NCBI GenBank assembly: GCA_030490835.1
Contig: CM059972.1
Coordinates: forward strand, 31,847,452-31,911,451
Source: Annona cherimola
Taxonomy: Eukaryota > Streptophyta > Magnoliopsida > Magnoliales > Annonaceae
Reading direction: 5' to 3'
Length of the DNA: 64,000 nt
A program made the translations under genes and the position numbers. Below are positions 12,238 through 24,569 of the stretch, in pieces; position 1 is the first letter of the stretch; every line of letters begins with the position of its first letter. Under the pieces are notes generated by a model. It worked only from the letters and a program-made list of their open reading frames with translations. It did not search any database and was not told the origin of the DNA.

Positions 12238-14594
12238 ATTCCTATTAATGAGTTAGCAGCTATCTCAGTTAGTGGATAAATTACCAATCATTTGTTTATT
12301 TATTTTATCATTATTTGTGTTTTTAAGAATATATTTATTTTTTTATTTTCAATACGTATACACGAGTAAATCACTCTTAGTTTTTCTCCCTTCTTTCAAA
12401 ATTATTTTTTCTCTTTCTTTTCCTTAATTATATTTTCCTGATTCACAAGTACACTGAAATTTGATGATAATTTTCAAAATTCCGATAGGAAATTTTTTCT
12501 TATACCTATAATATTTACCTCTAATTTTTAATATACTTAACATTTTATAAATTTATCCTATACTTATATCATTTCGTCTTAAATTACTATTGTACTCATG
12601 TTGTCAATACAACAATGATCTTCTTACTGAAAAGACTATTTTGCAAATCCAAGTTTTCTTGATTAAATAATTTAACTCTAATGTAGGCCCACTTGAATAA
12701 TTTGATGTCAGCACTTGACTATTTACAACAATACAAAAGTGTATATTAGGATTGAATCGTTTTAATATGTAAATTTTGGATGTGCAAATTGTCTTTTCAT
12801 CCTAATAGATAAGAGTGGTTTGTAATATTGTTGATACTTTTGAGTATATTAGTAATTATGGGCAAATAAAAAGTTCATAATAAACGAGTCGATCCATTAA
12901 CCTATTTATAAACTAGTTTGATTTGACCTTCTTGTACAAATAGTTTATAACCTGTTAACTTGTCAACCCATTTAATGTAAATAAATAGATTAGGATTGAT
13001 AGTCGGTAACCTCTTAATCCGTTTAATGATCTTGTTTACCATTAACTCATTTACAACCCTTTTTTATGCAAGTTAACCATATGTTTAAGTTATTCATATT
13101 GATGTAACAGAAACAATTCTTACTTATTAGTTTTTCATTGAAAGGTTGAGACCTAGACTAACTATATGTTGCTTATATAACCCATTAATAAATTGATAAT
13201 CTGTTTATTGAATGGATTATACACAAATTATGATTGATGTCTTGTAAATAGAATAATAAATGGATTAGGGTTTAAGCTTTACAAATAGGTTAGAATTAGG
13301 TTTGGACCCGTCTTGTCCAACCCAATCAGTTTATACTCTAAAGAAATATTGTGGGTATAAGAAATTTCTCAATTCAAATGAAAAGGTATTTTTTTCCCCC
13401 TAAATTATAATCTTCTCATGGAAAATTCATTGTACATTCGCAACTAGAAAAATGAAGACATGGTTAATTAAAATTTTACACGCATAGGCCTATAGTGATC
13501 CATAAGATTTAAGAATTAAATAAATAAAGCTCGTTGATATTACTGATTTCTGGCTACAAATTCGTGGTTACCATCAATTTAAAGTGGTCAAGATTTTTTC
13601 CTGCAGCTATCCCATATGAATCTTTTGAAAGAGTCGCCACCATTTCCTAAAGGGCTGCATGAAAAGATGACATTGGAATAATCTGGCCACCATCAGTCAC
13701 CTATCCAGCACAAGTAATTGGTTCGAAGGTATGGGCATGGCATATACCAATTGGCCTAGGAACTGACTAAATATATTTATTCAATCGAAAGGTGTCCTAA
13801 TGGCATCCAAATTTGCCCATTTTCTACTTGAATCCAGACCAGATACCCACAAGTGCTTGTATAATTAGTTAATTCCCCCTTAAACGCCCATTTGAAACTT
13901 GTGACCAACAACATGAAACACGCGTTAATAATTAATTATTATTTATTGTCCACAACAGAATAATAATAATAAGGTAGATCTTAATTCCCCCTAAGAGATT
14001 GATGCATTCTAAAATATACACATGGGGAGCATCTATGCGCAATCATGCATCCATTTTTTTTTCTTTTTCAGCTGGTCGATATTTCAAAAGGAAAGGGGCG
14101 AGATATAAGGAAACAAAGATTCTGTGGAAATGTGGTTGGTGTGGGTGGTTCAAAGTCCTCTGCCTTTCCTTGATAAAGAAAGGATAGAAAACGATGTGCT
14201 TTGCATTGAGCTTAACTACTTAATGATTCTTTTCTCCTTAAAGAAGATAGAAAAGAGGAAAGTGAGTGAAAGAAACGTATTAATTAGAATGCTTGTTCTT
14301 TCTTCGAATATCTAAGTTCATGTAATATACTCTTCATATGCTCATCTTGTTCATCTTAGAATCAAAAAATGACAGCCACTATCTCCTTGGCAATATATTT
14401 GGCAATGTTTTTTTATATTTTTGGCAACGTTGTACGTACAGCCAAGACTGACCGTTCAAATTGGCGTAATTTTCATGAGTAGCTCTCAGTTTTGATCAAA
14501 ATGTAGAATTTGCACTTATCCCATGCACATAATTTTGTTGCAAATATAATAAATGTTAACTATTTGCATTTAAGCTTAGATTTGGCTACATCTA
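12238..14594. other. AT-rich intergenic DNA without a recognisable gene
   Basis: No gene motif was found. The 12880-13330 stretch has repeated AACCCATTTA, AACCTATTTA and GGATTAGG-like words that resemble the interiors of the hAT-type elements described here, but no terminal repeats were located. ORFs at 13999-14187 and 14124-14315 lack family features. Confidence 0.4.
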
Positions 14595-14852
14595 GGGTGA
14601 ACAAGTTTGGCATTCCATGAAACTTTTTATTCTCAATAACTATCTTATTTTCTAACTATTTCTTCACATTTTTTTAACAACTAGTGTATTTTTCATTTAT
14701 TTTTAACAACTATCGATATAACTATCTATCCATTGCAATTTTATTATCTTTACTTATTATTATTATTTTTATCACATCTAATTGCTTTTTTTATTTCAAA
14801 AATTTTTGCACAAAAACTTTCTTAAAAATATTATCAAATACCAAATGCACTC
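14595..14852 (-). mobile_element. MITE family M1 copy (inverted)
   Basis: The element begins near AACAAGTTTGGCATTCC and ends ACCAAATGCACTC. The interior shows the reverse complement of the M1 core (CTATCTTATTTTCTAACTAT, ATTATTTTTATCACATC). The ORF across it (14684-14920) is a low-complexity by-product. Confidence 0.55.
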
Positions 14853-15131
14853 CTAGAATTTCATGCAACCAAATTATTGACAACCAAATTGTATTAGATA
14901 TTAATTTGGGCTATGTTTAAGGAAAAAATGAATTCATTTGAGTAAGTATCACTAAATCATTTACGGTCAAACTAAATAGTTGCATTAAATGTTAATTTTA
15001 ACTAAGGAAAAAAATTGACTTCATTTGAAGAAGTGGTACTAATGCTCTTAAGCAGTTATGTATATGTAGTTAAAGATATACATGTAGCTGTCCAGCGCTG
15101 TAGTATTGTTGGATAGCAACATGGGTGCTAT

Positions 15132-15823
15132 TAGGGGTGCAGTTTGGGCTCATGAAACTTGGGTTTATCTCGACCCTAACCCTAACCCTATTTATAAAAT
15201 ATCAACCCTAACCCTAACCCTAACCCTATTTGTAAAACCTGAACCCTAACCTTATTTTTGAAAATCGGATTCGGGCTGAGTTTCGGGTTGGAATTTTACG
15301 TTGATGAATTTATATTTTATTTAAAAGTGATAAGTTAAGAATTTCATATGAATAAATAATAATAACAAATTATGTAGGTAAACATAATAATATATAATCA
15401 AACTATATATTTTTTAAAAATAGTAATGTAAAGAATATTTCTAGAAAAAATTTAACATCAAAACTAAGATAAAGAAAAAAAATTAATAAGTGTAAAAATG
15501 AATGATAGAAATAAAAGATAAATATAAATGAAATAATATACTTTATTTATAATAAAATTACAATATGCCAAATATGTATTCAAATATAGATATAATAACA
15601 TAAAATATGAAGGATAAAAAGAAATATTGTTTAAATAGTATGTATATAATATATTTTATAATAAATATAAAATGAAAAATTGGGCTCGGGTTCACTTGAA
15701 CCCTAACATATTTACAAATCAGGTTCATCGGGTTCGGGTTATGAAAAATCAAGTTTCAACACTGTCCAAAATCGGGTTCGACGGGTCGGGTTCGGGCTCA
15801 ATCCGGCCCAAGTTGCACCCCTA
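15132..15823. mobile_element. Non-autonomous hAT-type transposon
   Basis: The element starts TAGGGGTGCAGTTTGGGC and ends GCCCAAGTTGCACCCCTA, near-perfect terminal inverted repeats. It is flanked by 8-bp target duplications with one mismatch (GGTGCTAT at 15124-15131, GGCGCTAT at 15824-15831). An 8-bp TSD and TAGGGGTG ends are typical of hAT elements. At 692 bp it has no transposase. Near the left end there are tandem CCCTAA hexamers, and near the right end runs of GGGTTCGGG. A second family member lies at 48479-49404. Confidence 0.88.
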
Positions 15824-16084
15824 GGCGCTATGCCCATTGATCGAGGGTTTCAACCCATTGGTGTTATAAGATTTTTTTTATTGCGAGAATTATGTATGTA
15901 CTGATTTATAATATCAAATGACTTGGTATAGATATAAATGAATCAAAAAAGATAAACATGTAGCCAAAATGATATATATATATATATAATAAAGATACCC
16001 GATTATATATATTATATCATATATATGCTTAACTCATAATATTTAAGTAGAATGCTCCAGCTCATTAAAAAAACTTATAATATT

Positions 16085-16330
16085 TATGCCACTGAGCCAT
16101 TGCCTCAGTTGTAACTCATATTTCTACCACAAGTGTAGACATGAGTTCAAAGTCGCTGCTAGCATTTGGCGGAGTTATGTGCAAGCTTGTACATTTACGA
16201 ATGTGCTTATTTACACTCGTCCCGTCTAAGTGTAAGAGTATTTATAAAAATATTTCTCCAAGTGTGAGAGTTGTGAATGTGCTTGATTTGTAATATCAGA
16301 TATTGCGGTGTATATAATAAAAATAAAAAA
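16085..16330 (+). repeat. Possible tRNA-derived SINE head
   Basis: TTGCCTCAGTTGTAA (about 16099) resembles a pol III A box, and GAGTTCAAAGTCG (about 16143) resembles a B box, at tRNA-like spacing. The sequence does not fold as a convincing tRNA and lacks a clear acceptor pairing, so a SINE or another tRNA-like relic is the more cautious reading. The 3' boundary is a guess at the point where AT-rich sequence resumes. Confidence 0.33.
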
Positions 16331-17865
16331 CTTACAATATTCATTTTTAATTTTATTTTTTAAAATTTTTCTTTATAAACATTTCTTACCAAGTGTGTTA
16401 TATCAAATTTTGTCAATTTATAAATATCAATTTCGGGGGGCACACAAGCCATTTTTTACCCCTTAAAAAATTAATTTTTAAAAACTAAAAAATAAAAATA
16501 AAAAGTACAACAAAATAAAAATTTGGTATATGGATAAAAACACTTCAAAAACATGTTTATAAAAATAAAAAATAAATATAAATAAAATTAAAATAAGCAC
16601 ATATATATAATATATTGTATGTAATTGGACCCCTATGACAAAATATGCATTATATGTTACAAAAAATATTTGCTTTTAATGAAATTCATTTCTGCGTTTG
16701 AGGAACTGCCAAAATATTATAGCTGTTTAACAAATTATGTATTGTTAAGCTAGAAAATATTGTTAGAAGCAAAATGAATTAATGTTATACTTAAAAAATT
16801 CATAACCCTAAGGAAAAAATTTAAAATTTAAAATTCTAACATTCAAATGAAGTGTAAATTGAAAATCAATAAACGCAAAATGCTCTTTTATTTTTTGAGA
16901 CAAATAATTTTTGTTGTTTTTGAGACATATATGATAAATTTGAAGTATCATTTTCATTATTCATACTAATTTCAACATTATTTATTGACCTACCAAACAT
17001 TTTTGAAGAGAATACAATATTTTAGAGTACAATTCACGAAAAAAGGAATTAATTTTAGAATTGAGTATACTTGCAATTGAATAAAAATTTAGAAAGGAAC
17101 CATGAATAATTATACTTTAAATTGTGTGGTGGCTCTAAAATTACAATATATTTAAACCAGACAAATATTGATGGCTTTCAAAGGGATAGTTGTCTATACT
17201 AATTAAACTACAACGATTCGCTAGTTGTCTATACTAATTAAGCTACAATGATTCGCTCGGAATTTTCCTATCTTATAGAAGCTTTTTGAGTTGTGTTTGT
17301 AAAAATCACTATTTTCAAAAGTAGATCATAAAAAGTTCCCGTCATCCATTGAATTCTTGGTCAAGATTTCTTCTTGATGCTGATGTTTACCAATTCCAAA
17401 GAAGATGTAAAGATCTCTTTCTCTCCATGTCTCAGGCTTGCAGCTGGGAGGACTGTAGCACATCAACTTAGTGCAACTACAGCTCGTCATGATGATACAG
17501 GAAAAAAAAAAAGAAAGGAACTTTGATTTCCCATGTATCATATTCAATGTCTTGAACCCTATCAAATTCAATGTCTTGAAGCCAAACAAGTAGAAATAAT
17601 TGCCAACCGAGTAGTGCCCGGGAGCTGCCATGCGGCCGACTCGTGTTTGAGTGGGGTGTTGTCTCCTCCGCATGTGATGGGAGCTCTTTGTTTCTTGATA
17701 TAGATTGGGTTGGAGCTGTGTTAGTTTGATAAAAATGGAACCTTTTAATCCTGATTTGTTAGATGAGAGTATATTGTCTTCCACTTGCAATTAGGACGGA
17801 TTTAAAAATTATTTTTATTATTACTTTTCATTGACACGACATTATCTACTTTTAAATTGTAATTT
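16331..17865. other. AT-rich spacer with one unrecognised ORF
   Basis: The sequence is mostly AT-rich without structure. At 17161-17260 a 30-bp word starting TAGTTGTCTATACTAATTAA is repeated once in tandem. A 154-residue minus-strand ORF (17326-17790) has a Cys-rich middle (TSCSCTKLMC and PPSC) and a repeated FKTLN motif. I do not recognise it; it lies in a less AT-biased patch and could be an exon relic or chance. No promoter or splice structure is evident. Confidence 0.35.
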
Positions 17866-18652
17866 CAGCCATTTTGTTTCTTTCTTATCATTAAAATGCT
17901 TATAAATGGCATGCACCATGCTTGTAGAAGGAGCTTTTGTGACTTGGATGGTCTGGAATTGTATTGTTGCATGATCCATGTTAGGTTAAATAAATAAATC
18001 ACAGATCGAAAGATCGGTTTACCACCTAATCTGTTAAAAATTGAAATCCCAAACTGATCGGGTTTCACTCCCAAATTACTGGTTAATTCGATTAACATGA
18101 TTAAAGAGTGCCCCACATTAATTGTAGTTGATCTGATCTTGATGTCTAAGAGAAAAAAGGGCCTGTTTGACCCTGCCTTTCATGCACGTAAGATGAAGCG
18201 GTTCCTCGTTTTTAAATTTGCGCAAGTGGTATTTGACAGAATATTACGGAAACCCAGCCATTTTGTTTCTTTCTTATCATTAAAATGCTTATAAATGGCA
18301 TGCACCATGCTTGTAGTGGGAGCTTTTGTGACTTGGATAGTCTGGAATTGTATTGTTGCATGATCCATGTTAGGTTGACAGAAAAAATAAAAAAATCACA
18401 GATCGAAATATCGGTTTACCACCTAATCTGTTAAAAATTGAAATTTCAAACTGATCGGGTTTCACTGCCCAAATTACTGATTAATTCGATTAACATGAGT
18501 AAAGAGTGCCCTACATTAATTGTAGTTGATCTAATCTTGATGGCCAAGAGAAAAAAGGGCCTGTTTGACCCTGCTTTTCATGCACGTAAGATGAAGCGGT
18601 TTCTCGTTTTTAAATTTGCGCAAGTGGTATTTGACAGAATATTACGGAAACC
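17866..18652. repeat. Tandem duplication of a 390-bp unit
   Basis: Unit 1 (17866-18254) and unit 2 (18255-18652) are direct repeats that differ at only a small number of sites plus a few short indels. Both begin CAGCCATTTTGTTTCTTTC and end TTGACAGAATATTACGGAAA followed by CCC. The short ORFs here (17865-18116 minus, 18097-18294 plus, 18438-18677 plus) are the same sequence read twice and look non-coding. The low divergence indicates a recent event. Confidence 0.88.
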
Positions 18653-18792
18653 CGTTTGGACTTGTTCTTCCACGTAAAAGCCACAAATATTAAAACTTTT
18701 ATGGGAATTAAGATTCCTGATTTTTTCTAAACGGGTAGAGCTTGTTAGTTCTTCGCATTTGAAAGGAAACTACACCAAATAGTTCTTAATTA

Positions 18793-18986
18793 AGAGCATG
18801 TTTGACAAACATAAAAATTTCTCGAACTAAACTTTTTAATCTCCACAATTATTTTATTTTTTCAAATCTATCTATTTTAACTTTGTTCTCTTTACTCCTC
18901 GTCATTATCTCTATCATCTTATATCATTTTCTATTAATTTTAAAAGTTTTTCATACAAAATTTTATAATTTCCCAAATGTATCCTT
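18793..18986 (-). mobile_element. MITE family M1 copy (short, inverted)
   Basis: It begins GAGCATGTTTGACAAACAT and ends TTCCCAAATGTATCC. The core is the reverse complement of the M1 interior (ATTATTTTATTTTTTCAAA, CTATCATCTTATATCATTTT). It is shorter than other copies and probably carries internal deletions. Confidence 0.5.
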
Positions 18987-20447
18987 AGGCTTTATTTGAC
19001 ATTGCGTTTTTATATACGCTTTAAGAATTAAAATGATATTTATAACTTTCAGAAACTTAGGAGAAGTCAAGTCTAAAAAAGGGGGGAACCGCAAAAGCCT
19101 CCCTCCAATGCCTAATTGAATATATCTTGGTGGCTTTTCAAAAGCCCGTAATTTCAGGGAAACTATGTAGCTGAGGAGTGAGGACCTATTTGGCCCCCCG
19201 TATTGACTATATATTGTGTGGAGTGAAGCATTTTAAAATTTTAATCTGTAAACACGTGTATGCATTCCCATAAAAGGTACTTGGTAATATTACATAAAGC
19301 ATTAATATTCCACTATTTTTTCTTCTAAAATGTCGGAATGACAGTTTTCATGAAGAGCTAGGAATGCTAGCTTTTCCACAAGAATCTCGACAGTTATGTG
19401 CTTTTCTTATTTTCCAATGCAAGGTTAATTAAGCAAGCCCTAAAGTTTTTGTTTGGCCTTGCTTTTTTCGCAGTTTTTACTCTTGAGAAATAATTATCCG
19501 CGCTTTTATGATATGGTATCTTTTGGCTTTCATAATTCAGGGTTTTTCGAAAAAGCGTTTGCCATTGTAAAAGCCATCGTTTGCTCTACCAAACATTAGA
19601 GTTTTTTTTAGAAAGAAAATTTCTCAAACAACAAAGCTGAATGTACTCTAAATTAGTGTTGCAATTTGGGTCAGTTTAGTTTGGATAATGGTATAATCTA
19701 TACCATTTCATATTTGCAAAAAGCACACTTTACCCTACTCATTGATTGACCTGGTTCCTAATGTATCCTACCTTACTTATTACTCATGGCGTCGCTTTCA
19801 ATGCTAGTTCTAAATCAATTCATTCAATATGTAATTATAACATAAAAAAATTTATTGTATTATTTTTAACTAATATAAAACACTGGGTTTACATAAACTA
19901 AACATATACATTTATATTTCTGAATTTTCTATTGCTTGTTTATGTAGACAGAATACATGCTATGCACATAGACATCACTCTTAATTGCTTCTAAAGTGTC
20001 CATTCTATCAATGACATGAATAAGATACAAGTAGCCCGAAATTGCGACTTGATATAGTGCACCGGGTACTTTAACCCATTTTTTATTTTTTTGAAAATTT
20101 TTATATAACTTAATCTAAATGTATTTAACATGCTTATCAATTTACTATTTTTAGAGTATTTTAGATATTTATTTTTTATTTTTTGAAAATTAGTTGCATT
20201 TTAGTAATGTTGTATAAATTTTTTTTAAAAAAAATTAAAAAAAGAGTTAAATGTACCCGAGTGCACTGAGGCTAAGTGCACCCAGGTGCGTTTAACGTCA
20301 ACTTCCATAAATTATCATCAATCACAATAGGACTAGACTTTCGTAACAAGCTCTCTCTAGTCTTGAGTGGTCTCAGATAACCTTACCCAAGACACAAGGA
20401 GATGGATTGGTGAATTGGAATATTGTAAAATTTATATAAATACATAT
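18987..20447. other. Intergenic DNA with degraded DNA-transposon remnants
   Basis: An inverted pair, GTTGCAATTTGGGTC (about 19669) and GCCCGAAATTGCGAC (about 20034), may be the ends of an old hAT-like element of about 390 bp, but no TSD could be fixed. Directly after it, 20050-20300 begins with GTGCACCGGG and ends CACCCAGGTGCG around an AT-rich core, resembling other short fold-back repeats in the window. No gene was seen. Confidence 0.35.
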
Positions 20448-20813
20448 GAAAATATTCCAATGCATTCGGACCGCATCGTGCAATTATGCATTGTAGGCTC
20501 ACTTGATCATAAATAGAAAATCTACTCTACTCATTATATTTAAAATTATTCACTTTATTAACATATCAATTTTCATCTAAATTGAATATCTATATGAGCC
20601 CCATCTGAAAATGGTATAAAATCAATGTAATAAAATAATTTGATATAAATAATAATTTTAAAATCATTTTTTTAACATCTAAACCGTCTATATGCTTTTT
20701 ATATGAATAAATAATTATAGAAAGTATTATAGTATTCTAATATGTGTAGGGTTCATTATGCAGGGGACTGTACTATAATTATAATGCAATTTATTTGCAT
20801 GTGAATGGTTTTC
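20448..20813 (+). mobile_element. Degraded M2-family MITE
   Basis: This stretch is collinear with the complete element at 33793-34161: GATCATAAATAGAAAATC, ATCAATTTTCATCTAAATT, AAATGGTATAAAATCAATG, TTTAACATCTAAACCGTC and GTGTAGGGTTCATT all match with few changes. The ends are more mutated, and no TSD remains visible. Confidence 0.65.
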
Positions 20814-22051
20814 ATACACACACACACATATAATTATTTTTTCAGTAGGGTATGCTCATGTGGGTTGGTTTTGGGAACCTAATGTGTTTACTCCATCCTT
20901 ACGTTATTTAAGGGGTTGGGTACTGATTTGTACTCTATTCATACTCATGTATTATATTTTCTATTGTACCGCACTAAATTTAGGATTGGTCAGTAGATAC
21001 TCATGAGTAGTTTACCCAAATCGCACATCTAGTCTAAACAATAAATAAGAATTCATTTGGCTATTTTAGGGAGAGGGAATGTGATTGTACTTACATTTAC
21101 AAACAAAAAATATTTTTACTTAATTTAAATATATGAAGAGTCTCTATTTTATGCAATCAAGTTAAATAGAATTTGTTTCATGTAACTTTATACATTTTTC
21201 TAACTTGATGATTGATAGAAAATCTAGTATATCTATTATATTTATATTTAGAGCCTATTTAGTCAAACTTTGATTGGTAGCAAATTAAAACTTTCAACGT
21301 TTCCATAGGAAGCATCAATCCACAAATTCTTAAAAAGTGCTGGATTTTCTGAATGTGGCTAGACACATTCAAATATTAAAAAGCGTTGATAGTTGAAGAT
21401 ATGTATGGTCAAACAAGCCCTTATCATCATTTTTTTAGTTAGAAGGCTGAGTTTCATTCAAATGAAAAATATGCATGACTTGCTTAAAAATCAAACCATT
21501 TTATTACTTTTTTTATCGTGTCATCCCTTAAATGACAAGACAACTGATGAAGAATAACTTCATAGGAAGGGTAAATAAAGCAAATGCTTCTATCCTACTT
21601 TGAACTCCAGACCGTCAATTCTATATACCCTTGCATACATTCGCATTAACTACTTTTAAGTGGTGGCAGCCCCTTTTTATTACTTGATTTTATACAACAC
21701 GGGGAAGATGAGTTTCATAGTCATGATTATTAAAGATCTAATGGAAAGTTGAAGTGACAGCCCTTTAACACCTAATCTAACGAAGCTAAGCACAAATCAG
21801 CTTCTTGGATTTTTGCTATGAGATTTTATTAGAGTCTATTATTCCATATCGAAAGCTACTAGGTTTAAGGAACTTGAGAGGGTAGCAAAAAAAGCGTTCG
21901 CAGCTCTGGAGAGTAGTTGATATAATAACTAGGCCAGGCCGGCTCAGGTGATTTGTACCAAATGGAGAGGCCCGCCACAAGCCCAAATCGTATGTTCTAT
22001 CTGTCTGCGTTTCGAAACGGGGAAAAAAGGAAATTTTTTTTTTTTTTTTGT
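20814..22051. other. Intergenic DNA, nothing recognised
   Basis: No ORF with family features, no RNA gene and no clear terminal repeats were found. A CA microsatellite (about 20815-20828) and a T-run (about 22033-22050) are present. Text near 21770-21800 has a few words reminiscent of 5S rRNA internal sequence but is too short and divergent to call. Confidence 0.4.
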
Positions 22052-22345
22052 GAGGTGTGTTTTGCGATGAAAAAATTTTAAGTTAAAATTATTAAATTTA
22101 AAACTTTTCACTCTTCATAGTTATTTTACTTTAAAATTATTTCTTCACATCTTCATCTATAACTATCTTATTTTCTAATTATTTCTACGTAACTGTCTAT
22201 ATAACTAATCTATCTATTTAAATCTTATTTTCTTTAAGCCTTATCATTAATCTTATTATATTACATCATTTTTTATCCATTTAATAACTTTTACACAAAA
22301 AAAAACTTTTTATCAAAAAGTATTATCATTTCGCAAATACACCTT
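22052..22345 (-). mobile_element. MITE family M1 copy (inverted)
   Basis: The ends are GAGGTGTGTTTTGCGA and TCGCAAATACACCTT, inverted repeats of about 14 bases. The interior matches the reverse complement of other M1 copies (CTATCTTATTTTCTAATTAT, ATTACATCATTTTTTATCC). It immediately follows a poly-T run. Confidence 0.68.
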
Positions 22346-23500
22346 GGTGCTTGTTTTTTTGATTTTTGTCCCAAACTTTTTCGGCTTCCTTTTTTAAGTC
22401 TTCCGTAATCCATGTCCAGAGAAATGTTGAATGCTTATAGCCTTCTCAACCCTAAAAATGAGAGGTAAGATTTTCTTTCATGTTTATAATTGCATATTTG
22501 GTCCATTTCTACGACTGATGTGGAATAAATTAACACCAAAGAGGTCCTAAGCTGATGAAAATTGTTAAAAAAAAAAAAAAAATTCACCACTCCCAAGTCC
22601 CAACTCGTAGTTCATTTTAGAAAAAAAAAAGACCCAACTCGTAAAGCGAAGCAGGTGCTCCCGCATCCTTCCTTCACGAATTAATTGCACTACGGCCGCC
22701 TTCATTGGATGACGGAAATCGAGTTGAGGAAATTTTGTTCGAGGGTGGCTCTTCTAGACCCGCCGGAGTGGTACATTTTTTTTTTATAAAAATTTTGTAT
22801 AAATATATTAAATTAGGTATATTTAATTTATAAATTAAATTTTGCTATTTTTGAATATATTTATATATTTTTTAAATTTTCGACACAAGAGCACTGTGGT
22901 AAAACTGTATAACTATATCCGAAGTACACTTCACGAAGGATTCCCCATTTTGTTTTTATATACATGATAGTCAAAGGTATATACTTTGAAAAGTACGTAG
23001 ACTATTTTTTAATTCATTGAGTGCATAAGTATAATCGAATTTTTTTCTCAATATTCCAATGTTTTAGTTGTATTCTTTATATAAATTTTTATGTCTAAAA
23101 AAAATTAAAGCCAAGTACATCATATCTTTTTTCAAAAACTAAGTATTTAATAAGTATATTTTTGCCACGCAGGTGTTACCAGCATGGTACATGACCATGT
23201 CCCACGAGTTAGTAGTTATGTGTTCGAATGGCAGCAAATGCAGTTTGTAGAGCAAATGCAGTTTGTGGTGGCAGCGTCTCCTTTGCAATAGCAATGAGAG
23301 TGTTTACCGTTGGTTCTTGTAGGGAAAAAAATAGAACGGAAAAATTAAATATATTGTTAGATAATTGGTAGTTGGCTACAGTTATGTTGTAAGAATGTCT
23401 CAAGGGGTTTGGTTGTAATACACTTTTGAGATGAGTGTATATAAAAACATCAAAAAAATAAGTATATTTTTAATTAATCATCTAATTTGAGATATTATGT
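22346..23500. other. Intergenic DNA, nothing recognised
   Basis: Two poly-A tracts (about 22567-22583 and 22621-22630) and an AT-rich short repeat (about 22770-22940) related to those at 4500-4830 and 24090-24300 occupy most of it. A small tandem duplication, GCAAATGCAGTTTGTAG / GCAAATGCAGTTTGTGG, lies at about 23234-23270. No gene was seen. Confidence 0.4.
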
Positions 23501-24022
23501 ACCGGGGATGCTTCTATAAAACCCCTTTTCTATGTAATCTCTCGCATTTTCAACATCAACATCTAGATGGTTGATGAAAAATTCACTTCATCTATTGTAT
23601 TTAATGTCACTTTTGTTGTTATTGAAATCATTTTATTTGTCTGATATTACTGTATGTGGACTCCATTTACAAACATACAAAATCAACGTAATGAAATAAT
23701 TTAATGCTAAATATCAATTTTAAGTAGTTTTTTCAATATCTAGACATTCTAAAATATCATTACTACTTTATAAATGATTTTATAAAGTATTACCACATTC
23801 TAATATAAATGTGAATGAATTTAATTATTTTTTTTAATTTACAATGATTGTACCTATTTTTGAGCAAATGTGACCTATACACATATTGAATTTAGATAAA
23901 ACTTGGTCTCATAACAAACCAAATAATATTAAATACAATAAAATGGTTAGAATTTTATCAAACATCAAAATTGTAAAATTTAAGAGATTATATAAAACTG
24001 CTGTTATGTAACCTGCCCCATT
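23501..24022 (+). mobile_element. Member of MITE family M2 (long variant)
   Basis: It is collinear with 2982-3505 from GATGCTTCTATAAA to ATGTAACCTG. The two copies share GTTGATGAAAAATTCACTTC-like and TGAGCAAATGTGACC-like words and the central CATCTAGAC.ATTCTAAAATATCAT core. It is non-coding. The exact termini were not resolved. Confidence 0.6.
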
Positions 24023-24312
24023 ACGTATTTGGGGGATAATCCATGCAGCCAGGTGTAATTGGTAGCAACTGTGGCTAGCCACATAATTTTTTTATTTTTA
24101 AAATTTTTAAAAAACTATTAATTTAAGCATATTTAATCTATAAATAAAGTATTACATTTTTTGAGAAATGTATTTGTTTTTTATGGATTTTTAAACATAG
24201 AGTATTTTAGTCGTTTCAACTTTTTCAAATGACTAAAATACACTTGTGTTTAAAAAATTCAAAAAAAATGTATGCATGTTTTCAAAAATAGTAAAACTTG
24301 AATTACAAATTG

Positions 24313-24569
24313 AGATTGCCTTTGAGAAGTGATAAAAATTCCGAATGAATAGTTTTTGAATTATAAGAAAATGATGTGATGTAATAAGAGCAATAATAAA
24401 AGGTAAAGACAATAAAGTTAACATAGATAGGTTAATTATATGAGTAGTTGTATATAAATGATTGAAAAGTAGCAATTATATAGGAAAATGTGAGGGTAGT
24501 TATGAAGAACGAAAATTTTAAATTAAAAAGTTGTAGTTTGACATTTTTATACATTACCAAACATACCCT
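24313..24569 (+). mobile_element. MITE family M1 copy
   Basis: It starts at GATTGCCTTTGAGAAGTG and ends TTACCAAACATACCCT. The core words GATGTGATGTAATAAG, GAGTAGTTGTATA and ATATAGGAAAATGTG align with other M1 copies. The minus-strand ORFs across it (24233-24475, 24432-24629) are low-complexity shadows. Confidence 0.6.

Noticed and set aside
15170..15260. CCCTAA tandem repeats as an interstitial telomere
   Set aside because: Plant telomeres are usually CCCTAAA heptamers; these hexamers lie inside a hAT-type element with matching ends and an 8-bp TSD.
21770..21810. 5S rRNA-like words
   Set aside because: Only a few short matches, no internal control region order, and no tandem copies.
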